Part shown: one piece after another, positions 7,154-13,719 of the stretch
Layout of the letters: the number at the start of each line of letters is the position of its first letter
Position numbering within the stretch: position 1 is the stretch's first letter
Assembly (NCBI GenBank): GCA_035527455.1
Contig: DATLAN010000097.1
Coordinates: forward strand, 1-18,414
Source: DATLAN01 sp035527455
Lineage (GTDB): Bacteria > Planctomycetota > Planctomycetia > Pirellulales > Thermoguttaceae
Length of the DNA stretch: 18,414 nt
Direction of reading: 5' to 3'
Position numbers and translations under genes: made by a program
Notes under the pieces: generated by a model
Told to the model about the DNA's origin: nothing
The model's input: the letters and a program-made list of their open reading frames with translations, nothing else
Database searches by the model: none

Positions 7154-8209
7154 CTAATCGCCGGCGTCAACGGTCGGCGTCAACATGCCGATCCGCCACT
7201 GGAACTGGCCGTAGGCCATCCCGGCCTTGTGCTTGTCCCACATGCCCTGGAAGATGAGCCTCAGGTTGTCCGGATCGACCGTCAACGTCTGGTCGTATCC
7301 ATCGCGCAGAAGTTCTCCGTGGCTGATGTTGTCGGTCCAGGGCTCCACGCCGGGAGCCGGCCGGACGTTTTTCCATCCGGCGAAAGGCTTCTCCGCCGTG
7401 TCGGCCACGGGCGTCCACGGGCCGTCGAGGCGATCGGCCAGATAGGCCTTGTAGTACCGCCGCCCGTTCTCCTCGATGATCGTCAGATACTTGTCCGTTC
7501 CTTTGAGCCGGTACGTGTGACTGGCTTCGAAGATATTGGCCTCCAGAGCCAGTTGGCAATGGTCGAATCCGTTGGGAAAGTCCGCCAGGTTCGTCCACAG
7601 TCGCCACATCTTGCCGTTGAGGCTGGTCAGGAACAGGTAGGCCCGCTGATCGTCGCAGATGATCCAGTAATCGAGCCCGCCGGCCTGGCGCGGATCGTTC
7701 TCCCCGCCGTCGAGGATCGGCTTGGCCGGCGTCCACGAGTCGGGGTCGGAGATGGTGCTCGTCGTGGAATAGGCGACCCACATGTATTTTGCACCGGGCA
7801 CGGCCATCTGATAAACCAGATACCACTTTTCGTGCGGCGCGAAGTAGAAGACCTGCGGGGCGCAATAGTAGTTGCTCTGGCTGATCTTCAGGATCGTGCG
7901 CGGGGAGCTGTCGGCGTCTTCCCACCGCTCGAACGAGCAATACTCGATGGCCGATCGGCCGGGCAGCTTGACGGTCATGAAAACGTGCCACTTCCCGCCA
8001 TGGAAAACCACCGTGGGGTCCTTCTGGGCCCGGCTGGGATCCTGCTCGCGCGGCTCGGGAGCGATCAGCGGAGCGCTGTAGTCCCACATTACGGGCACCG
8101 CGAAAGCAGGCGGGGCCGATCGATCCGGCGCTGCCGGCTCCGCGGCCCGGCCGGCGTGGGCGATCGAGCCGATCAGGATCAGAAGCGTGCAGTTGATAAG
8201 ATACCTCAT
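7154..8209 (-). CDS. Exported GH62 alpha-L-arabinofuranosidase
   Basis: The 351-residue protein carries a signal peptide (about 1-23, ending AHAGRAA) and a single catalytic domain that follows the GH62 pattern throughout. The family's three catalytic carboxylates can be placed: D64 in KDPTVVF (general base), D180 in GGLDYW (pKa modulator) and E228 in NIFEAS (general acid). Other GH62 hallmarks are the APQVFYF, WYLVYQ, DNISHGELLR, QTLTVDP and LRLIFQG segments. GH62 enzymes are inverting five-bladed propellers of clan GH-F that release arabinose side chains from arabinoxylan or arabinan. No carbohydrate-binding module is attached. The start at 8209 has a strong GGGAGG site 9 nt upstream. GH62 is mostly known from fungi and actinomycetes, so its presence in a probable planctomycete is notable. 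Neighbours are a sulfatase and a cytochrome, each separated by hairpin elements, so co-transcription is uncertain. Confidence 0.9.
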   Translation of the reverse strand: MRYLINCTLLILIGSIAHAGRAAEPAAPDRSAPPAFAVPVMWDYSAPLIAPEPREQDPSRAQKDPTVVFHGGKWHVFMTVKLPGRSAIEYCSFERWEDADSSPRTILKISQSNYYCAPQVFYFAPHEKWYLVYQMAVPGAKYMWVAYSTTSTISDPDSWTPAKPILDGGENDPRQAGGLDYWIICDDQRAYLFLTSLNGKMWRLWTNLADFPNGFDHCQLALEANIFEASHTYRLKGTDKYLTIIEENGRRYYKAYLADRLDGPWTPVADTAEKPFAGWKNVRPAPGVEPWTDNISHGELLRDGYDQTLTVDPDNLRLIFQGMWDKHKAGMAYGQFQWRIGMLTPTVDAGD

Positions 8210-8348
8210 GACGATCTACCTCCCTTTGGTTCTCGTTTTCTTTACTTTTCATGGAGACGTGGTAACTTCGATTCTGCACTCTGAAAATACGGTTCTTCAG
8301 GAATCTCCGTGGCTCGATTCCCCGTCCCTCGAAGCCGACGGCACGGAC

Positions 8349-8417
8349 GAGTACGGGTTCCTCTTCTCTGATTCCACGTCCTTGAGCGACGTGAGCAGAG
8401 AAGAGGAACCCGTACTC
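8349..8417. repeat. Palindromic element B (nested hairpin)
   Basis: Perfect 22-nt arms at 8349-8370 and 8396-8417 (left arm starts GAGTACGGGTTCC and ends TTCTCTG) enclose a 25-nt loop. The loop contains a second palindrome, CACGTC (8375-8380) with GACGTG (8388-8393). It is unrelated in sequence to element A and occurs once here. It sits in the 469-nt region 8210-8678 between the GH62 start and the cytochrome stop. That region otherwise holds element A copy 3 and its tail repeats, and I see no gene in it. Confidence 0.92.
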
Positions 8418-8532
8418 TTCCGACGGTCAAATCCGCTGTTTCACTCGGCAGCCACGAAATTGCCCGAAGAACCGAAAACACTGGCCGAGCGGTAGCCCTC
8501 AGTTTGCACAAGATTGTACACTTTCTCGGCGA

Positions 8533-8610
8533 GGGTGGCACGCCCTGAGGAACGAAGGGCGTGGTTTGGCAGGTTTCTTCACGCCCTTCGTTCCTCAGGG
8601 CGTGCCACCC
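8533..8610. repeat. Palindromic element A, copy 3
   Basis: Perfect 31-nt arms at 8533-8563 and 8580-8610 flank a 16-nt loop GTTTGGCAGGTTTCTT that is clearly related to the loop of copy 1. Like copy 1 it is preceded by GGCGA and followed by the CATTGAAYAAG tail. It lies 68 nt downstream of the cytochrome gene's stop codon. Confidence 0.95.
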
Positions 8611-8660
8611 CATTGAACAAGCCCATTGAACAAGCCCATTGAATAAGCCCATTGAATAAG
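8609..8660. repeat. Four tandem 13-bp units in the tail of element A copy 3
   Basis: CCCATTGAAYAAG is repeated four times at 8609-8621, 8622-8634, 8635-8647 and 8648-8660. The first two units have C and the last two T at the Y position. Copy 1 has a single unit at the same place, so this is a local expansion of the element's tail. Confidence 0.92.
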
Positions 8661-8678
8661 TTGTTGCCGCGTAACCCC

Positions 8679-10541
8679 TTACAGCGACAGCACGAACTCG
8701 ACCAGGTCGTCGATTTCCCGCTCGCTCAGGTCGTCGCCGCGGCCGCGTTGCAGGCCGTGCTCGCCCTCGACGAGCAGTTCCTTCATCGTCGTGTAGCGGC
8801 CGTCGTGCAGGTACGGGGCCGTCCGCCAGACTTCGACGAGCGTGGGCGTGTCGAAGCGGGTGCTGTACTCGCGCGGGCTCCGCGTGCCCACGTCGTGCAA
8901 CCTGAGGTCGGTGTAGAGCGGCCCCGGATGGCACCGGTGGCAGCCGACGCGCGGGCTGTGGAACAGCGTGCGGCCTCGCTCGGCCGCCGGGCTAAGTTGG
9001 CCGTCGACGAGGTGGGGACTCGGCACGGGCCGGAGCGACTCGAGATACGCGTCGATGGCGGCCGACTCCTCTTCGGGCCGATCGGCGAAAAGAATGTGCA
9101 TCAGACCCGAACGCACGGCCACCTCGGCAGACGGTCGCACGCCCTCGGCCATGGCGGGCGGCGTGCGGTGGGCCAACAACATGCTCTTGGTGTTCTTGGA
9201 ATTGCCGGTGCCGTCGTTGGCCAGGTCCCAGTTCAGGCCGTCCACGCGGCCGTCCGGGTGGCAACTGGCGCAGCTCTGCCACTGCTGGTAGCAGAGGGTC
9301 GCGTCGTGGAACAGCAGTTGGCCGCGCCGTTGCGGGGTCAGCTCGAGCGCCGGGCCCAGGGCGATCGAGCGGACGGATCCGCCGGCTGCGGCTGGAAGGT
9401 CCACCACGGCCACGGTGTCGCTGAAGTACTCGGCGACGTAGACCTTCGAGCCGGCCAACGCCAATCCGCGCGGACCGTTGCCCGGCAGCTCGACTCGCCG
9501 CCACAGGCTGTCGCCCAGGGCGAAATAGATCGGCCAGACGCCCATCATCGGCTGCATGGTTCGATGGGCAAAATCGCCGAGCAATTCGGAGCGGTCGATG
9601 AGGAGCAATTCGTGCGTGCCGGCGATACTGACGCAGACCGATTCTCCGTCGGCCGTACAGGCCACGCCGTGAGGATTGCCGGTCCCCAGATCGTACTCGT
9701 CCATTCCGATCGTGCTGAGGACTTTCCGCCGCCGGATATCGATGACGCTCAGCACGTTGACGTTGATCCAGCCCGTGTTGACCTGGAAGGGAATCTGCTC
9801 GAAATTGGACAGGAGATGCGTGACCAGCGCGTGATCGCCGCCGGGCAGGATGCACAGGCCGTGCAGGCCGTTGGCTCCATGGGGCAGTTCGATCGCGGTC
9901 GTTTCGAGCGTCTCGGTGTCGATGAGCGTAACGACGGGCGCCACGTCGCCTCGATAAGCACGGTCCGTCCGCGTGTTCGGCAGGTGGTTGGCGACCAGCA
10001 CGAAGCGTCCGTCGGGCGTGACGGCCGCGGCAATCGGCTCGCGCACGGCCTTGACGCGAGCCATTTCCCTGCCGGCCGCCAAATCGATGACCGAGACGTC
10101 GTTGTCGAACCGATTGCAGATGTAGATTCGCTTGCCGTCGGGGCTGAGCGCGGGCCCCGTGGCGGTGTGCCCAGCGCGGATCGTCGTGATGCGATCACCG
10201 CAGTTCGCATCGAGCACGACGACGGTGCTCCTCGATGACGCGCACGTGACGATCAGTCTTTTTCCGTCCGGTGTCGTCACGATGCCGGTCGGTTCGGCCG
10301 GCATGGCCACGCGCCGGGTCACGTTGCCACCGGGCAGCTCGACCCAGGCCACCTGCTGCGCGTCGGAGCAGACCACATAGAGGGTTCCGCCGTCTTTCGA
10401 CACGGCCAGGGCGCACGGTCCCAGATATTCTCCGGTTTCTGAGGCGGCGCCCACGGCCGGAATCATTCCATCCGAAACGGCAAGCCGGAGCGTCAGCAGG
10501 CCGATCACCAAAGTGGTTTTGTAGCGCCGTTCGGTTTGCAT
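8679..10541 (-). CDS. Exported YVTN-type beta-propeller / di-haem cytochrome c peroxidase-like protein
   Basis: This is a 620-residue fusion. After a signal-like hydrophobic N-terminus (about 10-32), residues about 35-385 form a YVTN/surface-layer-type propeller with repeated blades such as LSPDGKRIYI, VTPDGRFVLVAN and SDTVAVVDLP. Residues about 400-620 form a MauG/cytochrome c peroxidase-like domain with two haem-binding CxxCH motifs: CASCH at 424-428 and CHRCH at 534-538. The family's APYLHDGR segment lies near 575-582. It should be periplasmic with two covalent haems, needing the cytochrome c maturation machinery. The redox partner or substrate is unknown. The frame can begin at a TTG at 10571, but that codon lies inside an intergenic hairpin. 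The ATG at 10541 has GAGAAG upstream and directly precedes the signal peptide, so I chose it. It follows yebC by 83 nt and may be a separate transcript. Confidence 0.87.
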   Translation of the reverse strand: MQTERRYKTTLVIGLLTLRLAVSDGMIPAVGAASETGEYLGPCALAVSKDGGTLYVVCSDAQQVAWVELPGGNVTRRVAMPAEPTGIVTTPDGKRLIVTCASSRSTVVVLDANCGDRITTIRAGHTATGPALSPDGKRIYICNRFDNDVSVIDLAAGREMARVKAVREPIAAAVTPDGRFVLVANHLPNTRTDRAYRGDVAPVVTLIDTETLETTAIELPHGANGLHGLCILPGGDHALVTHLLSNFEQIPFQVNTGWINVNVLSVIDIRRRKVLSTIGMDEYDLGTGNPHGVACTADGESVCVSIAGTHELLLIDRSELLGDFAHRTMQPMMGVWPIYFALGDSLWRRVELPGNGPRGLALAGSKVYVAEYFSDTVAVVDLPAAAGGSVRSIALGPALELTPQRRGQLLFHDATLCYQQWQSCASCHPDGRVDGLNWDLANDGTGNSKNTKSMLLAHRTPPAMAEGVRPSAEVAVRSGLMHILFADRPEEESAAIDAYLESLRPVPSPHLVDGQLSPAAERGRTLFHSPRVGCHRCHPGPLYTDLRLHDVGTRSPREYSTRFDTPTLVEVWRTAPYLHDGRYTTMKELLVEGEHGLQRGRGDDLSEREIDDLVEFVLSL

Positions 10542-10562
10542 GGACGGCTTCTCGCGACTCAC

Positions 10563-10584
10563 CCCCCGCAACGCAGTGCGGGGG
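10563..10584. repeat. Small GC hairpin between yebC and the cytochrome gene
   Basis: CCCCCGCA (10563-10570) pairs with TGCGGGGG (10577-10584) across a 6-nt loop. On the minus strand, the direction of yebC transcription, no T-run follows; on the plus strand CGTTTT follows. It may attenuate read-through from the yebC operon, but it is not a convincing intrinsic terminator. Confidence 0.6.
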
Positions 10585-10607
10585 CGTTTTGCTCCTTCGA
10601 TCCTTCA

Positions 10608-10627
10608 CCACTGCCCACTGCCCACTA
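10608..10627. repeat. 7-bp tandem repeat running into the yebC stop codon
   Basis: CCACTGC is repeated at 10608-10614 and 10615-10621, then CCACTA covers 10622-10627, whose last three bases are the yebC stop codon (TAG on the minus strand). Confidence 0.7.
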
Positions 10628-11377
10628 CTCCTCCCCGACCTCTGCCATGACCTCGTCGGGGATGTTGAAGTTGGCCGAGACGTTCTGCACGTCGTCGTGA
10701 TCGTCGAGACCTTCCATCAGTTTGAGCACTTTTCGGGCGGTGCCGGCGTCGAGATCGACCGTGTTTTGGGGGATGCGGGTGATCTGGCCGACTTCGGGTT
10801 CGATCCCGGCTTCGGCCAGCGCCCGGGAAACGTCCCGGTAGACGCTCGGGTCGCAGGTGAGTTCGAAATTGCCGGCGTCCAGCTTCACGTCGTCGGCGCC
10901 CGCCTCCAGGGCAATTTCCATCAGCGCGTCTTCATCGGCCTTTTCCTTGGGGATCAGGAACAGCCCCTTGCTGTCGAACATCCAGGCCACGCAGCCGGTG
11001 CTTCCCAGCTTGCCGTCGGACATTTCGAACAGTTTGCGGATTTCCGGCGCGGTACGATTGCGGTTGTCGGTGAGCACTTCGCACAAGACGGCCACGCCGC
11101 CGGCCCCGTAGCCTTCGTAGACGATCTCTTCGAAATTGCCGCCGTCGAGTTCGCCGGTGCCTTTCTTGATCGCCCGTTGGATGTTGTCCTTGGGCATGCT
11201 GACGGCCTTGGCGTCATCGATGGCGTAGCGGAGCCGGAGGTTGGCGTCGGGATCGCCGCCGCCCATCTTCGCGGCCACGATGATCGCCTTGGACAATTTG
11301 CTCCACGCCTTGCCCCGTTTGGCGTCGACAAGCGCTTTCTTGTGTTTGATACCTGCCCAATGGGAATGGCCTGCCAT
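10625..11377 (-). CDS. yebC: YebC/TACO1-family protein (PmpR-like)
   Basis: This 250-residue protein is a full-length YebC/TACO1 family member. The N-terminal signature MAGHSHWAGIKHKK is followed by DAKRGKAWSKL, the central MPKDNIQRAIKKGTG segment and the YEGYGAGGVA motif, then the acidic C-terminal domain. The family was long annotated as a DNA-binding transcription regulator (PmpR). More recent work places members at the ribosome, easing stalling at proline-rich stretches, and the mitochondrial homologue TACO1 acts in translation. Its position 27 nt behind a TPR gene in a run descending from infB and rbfA fits a translation role. The start at 11377 has AGGA about 8 nt upstream. The product should be cytoplasmic and soluble. 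Identity is very secure; the exact molecular role is family knowledge. Confidence 0.97.
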   Translation of the reverse strand: MAGHSHWAGIKHKKALVDAKRGKAWSKLSKAIIVAAKMGGGDPDANLRLRYAIDDAKAVSMPKDNIQRAIKKGTGELDGGNFEEIVYEGYGAGGVAVLCEVLTDNRNRTAPEIRKLFEMSDGKLGSTGCVAWMFDSKGLFLIPKEKADEDALMEIALEAGADDVKLDAGNFELTCDPSVYRDVSRALAEAGIEPEVGQITRIPQNTVDLDAGTARKVLKLMEGLDDHDDVQNVSANFNIPDEVMAEVGEE

Positions 11378-11404
11378 AGCGAGTTCCTGATCTTGCGTTA
11401 GGAA

Positions 11405-13666
11405 TTACGATTGTTTTTCAATTTTCTTCTGCGTGGCTTCTGCCTTCTCCGGTTCTTCCTGCTGGCGGAAGAGTTCCACCGCCCGGCGCCAGGCGTTCTC
11501 GGCTTTTTCCGCCTGTTCGGTTTTCAGATAGGCGTCGCCGAGGTGGTCGAGGATCAGGGCGTCGGGCGGACGGTCGTCGCTTTCGACGGCGGCGTTTTCC
11601 AGCTCGGCCACCGCTTCCTCGAAGCGTCCCAGCCGGTAGAGGGCCCAACCCAGACTGTCGCGATAGGCCGCGTTGTCCGGCTGGGCCTCGACGGCCAGGC
11701 GGATTATCTTCAACGCGCGCTGGAGGTGCTTTCCCCGGTCGGCCCAGAGATATCCCAGGTCGTTGCTGGCGCCGACGTCGTCGGGAAATTCATCGAGGAC
11801 CTGTTCCAGCCACTCTTCCGCCCGGGGAAAATCGTCCTTGAGCACGCAGAGATGGGACGACGTCAGCCGCGCTTCGCGCAGGGTTTCACGGGTCTCGGGC
11901 GAATCGTACTGGGAGTCGAATTGTTCGATCAACTTCGTGAACGCCTCGTACGCCTCTTCATAACGCTTCGCGTCGAACAGCACCCAGGCCACCAGGCCGT
12001 GATAGCGGGGCGAGTCCCTCTCCAACTCGACGGCCTTGCGGGCAGCGGCCAGCGCCTCGTCGGTCCGATCGCTCATCGCCAGCGCCCGGGCAAGGTAGGA
12101 ATGGAAGATCGGGCTCTCCTCGGGCAGCGCCTTCTGGTCGAGGGCTCGCTGGAACACCTTGGCCGCGTCGGCCGCGCGGTCGGAGACCAACAACCCCACG
12201 CCCCAAGCCAACAGGACCTCGGCGGCTTCCTCGGGCCGGGCCTCGACGGCCAGGTCGAAGAACTCGGCCGCGGCGTCGAACCGTTGGGCTCGCAGGGCCA
12301 GCAGGCCGACGGCGTATCGCTTGCCGAAATCGAGCAAGTCGGGATCGCTTTCGTACTGCTTACGCGCGATCTCGATCACGTCGTTCAGCAGGTCGTCCTC
12401 GTCAAGGACCGCCTGGCTCTGCGGGCCCAACGTCTCCAGCGTACCGGTGATCCCCACCGCCTGGCCGAAGACGTCCAGCAACTGCTCGGGACGCTTCGTC
12501 TGGCGGTAGATTTCGGCCAAGGTTCGGAAGCCGGTCGGGGTGGGCGCAGTCTTGATCAGCGCGAGATAGAGCAATTCGGCCTTTTGCGATTTCCCCGTCT
12601 CGCGGTACTTGCCGGCCAGGGAATATCCCAAGGGCACGTTCTTCGGATCGTCGCCGTGGAGTCTCTCCAACTTCTCGATCAAGCCGTCCTTGCGGCCGAG
12701 GTCTTCGAACACTTCCGCCAGAAGCTCATAGGGCGCGAGCCCTTCGTCGGCCAGGTGTTCCCCGAAGGAGGCCTGAAGGGCGACCAGCGCCTCGGCCGGC
12801 TTTCCGCGGTGGGCAAGGACCTGGGCCAGGTGGTATTGCAGCAAGGCGTCGTCCTTGCCGGCCTCGTGGGCTTTTTGGAACGCGGCCTTCGCCTCGTCGG
12901 GGCGATCGGCACGCAGGAAACACTCGCCGAACAGGGTGTAGGTCAGCGCCGGCTTTTCCAGGAGGATCTGCTTCTGCTGGTCGTCGCTGAGTTCGAACTC
13001 CCGCGGGTCCTCCAGTGCACGGGCGACCAGCGCGAAACATTCGGCGGCGTTCCGGTACTCGTCGATCAGGTGATAGAGCCGGCCCATCTCCATCTGCAAG
13101 AGGACGTCCTCCCCCGTCGGTTTCTCGCCGGCCCGCACGGCCACCGCCCTTTCATACAGTTTTACGGCGCGGGCCCAGTCCTTTTGCCTGCTCAGGTAGA
13201 TTCCCAGGAACCGCAAGACCTGGTGGTTGGTGTCTTGGAGTTGGTCCCCTTCGAGTTGCAGAGCGACGCGGGCCGCTTCGTCGTAACGGCGGAGCGAGAA
13301 GGCCAGGTGGATGACCGTGTGGGCGATGTGGAAGGCTTCCGGATCGTACCGCCACGCCCGCTGATAACGTTGCACGGCCTGTGCGTACTGGTGTTTTCGC
13401 TCGAGCATTCGCCCGGCCGCGAACAGCGCCAACGCATCGAGGCGATCTTCCTCGGCCTCGGTTCGCGGCTGCTTGGGGACCAGGGGCTGGGGCACGTCGT
13501 CGAGAATCAGCGGTCCGGGCCGGCCGCTCTCGGCCGTGGAATCCGCCGGCGGCGTTTCGGGTTCGGCCGTCTGAGCGCGGGAATCGGCGGCAGCGAGGAC
13601 GACGGAGAGAATCCACGGGCCCAAGAACCACCGCATCGGGTGAGCGTACACGGCAAGTCTCCTCAT
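11405..13666 (-). CDS. Exported tetratricopeptide-repeat (TPR) protein
   Basis: The 753-residue protein has a signal peptide (hydrophobic segment about 12-27, cleavage near SRA-QT), then a short proline-rich stretch. From about residue 75 to the C-terminus it is a long series of TPR helices. The C-terminal block (about 640-735), with the NDLGYLWADRG, YRDSLGWALYRLGRFEEAV and LDHLGDAYLKTEQ segments, resembles TPR proteins found in many Gram-negative envelopes. It is predicted to be a periplasmic or membrane-associated scaffold; binding partners are unknown. It is 53 nt behind the HhH-like gene and 27 nt before yebC, consistent with one transcript. The start is ambiguous. The ATG at 13666 lacks a good ribosome site, whereas AGGAGA inside the frame lies 6 nt before a GTG at 13651, which would remove five residues and keep the signal peptide. 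Confidence 0.9.
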   Translation of the reverse strand: MRRLAVYAHPMRWFLGPWILSVVLAAADSRAQTAEPETPPADSTAESGRPGPLILDDVPQPLVPKQPRTEAEEDRLDALALFAAGRMLERKHQYAQAVQRYQRAWRYDPEAFHIAHTVIHLAFSLRRYDEAARVALQLEGDQLQDTNHQVLRFLGIYLSRQKDWARAVKLYERAVAVRAGEKPTGEDVLLQMEMGRLYHLIDEYRNAAECFALVARALEDPREFELSDDQQKQILLEKPALTYTLFGECFLRADRPDEAKAAFQKAHEAGKDDALLQYHLAQVLAHRGKPAEALVALQASFGEHLADEGLAPYELLAEVFEDLGRKDGLIEKLERLHGDDPKNVPLGYSLAGKYRETGKSQKAELLYLALIKTAPTPTGFRTLAEIYRQTKRPEQLLDVFGQAVGITGTLETLGPQSQAVLDEDDLLNDVIEIARKQYESDPDLLDFGKRYAVGLLALRAQRFDAAAEFFDLAVEARPEEAAEVLLAWGVGLLVSDRAADAAKVFQRALDQKALPEESPIFHSYLARALAMSDRTDEALAAARKAVELERDSPRYHGLVAWVLFDAKRYEEAYEAFTKLIEQFDSQYDSPETRETLREARLTSSHLCVLKDDFPRAEEWLEQVLDEFPDDVGASNDLGYLWADRGKHLQRALKIIRLAVEAQPDNAAYRDSLGWALYRLGRFEEAVAELENAAVESDDRPPDALILDHLGDAYLKTEQAEKAENAWRRAVELFRQQEEPEKAEATQKKIEKQS
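13658..13663 (-). promoter_or_regulatory. Ribosome binding site inside the predicted TPR gene start
   Basis: AGGAGA on the minus strand overlaps the first codons after the ATG at 13666 and is 6 nt from an in-frame GTG at 13651. It argues for GTG as the true start. Confidence 0.5.
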
Positions 13667-13719
13667 AAGTGGGCCTGCTCAGCGCGGCGATGCGTGCAAG
13701 CTGCGTTTGCGCGGAACGC

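Noticed and set aside
8187..8495. Plus-strand open frame of 102 codons with a hydrophobic N-terminus
   Set aside because: It overlaps the 5' end of the GH62 gene and reads straight through palindrome B. The apparent hydrophobic segment is the pyrimidine-rich leader of GH62 read in reverse.
5411..8610. Insertion sequence with a transposase
   Set aside because: The elements are under 130 nt with no coding capacity, and no transposase is in the window. They can only be non-autonomous or non-mobile.
8609..8660. CRISPR-like array
   Set aside because: The 13-bp units are contiguous without spacers and there are no cas genes.
8652..10238. Plus-strand open frame of 528 codons opposite the cytochrome gene
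   Set aside because: It is antisense to a gene with clear haem motifs and shows shadow composition.
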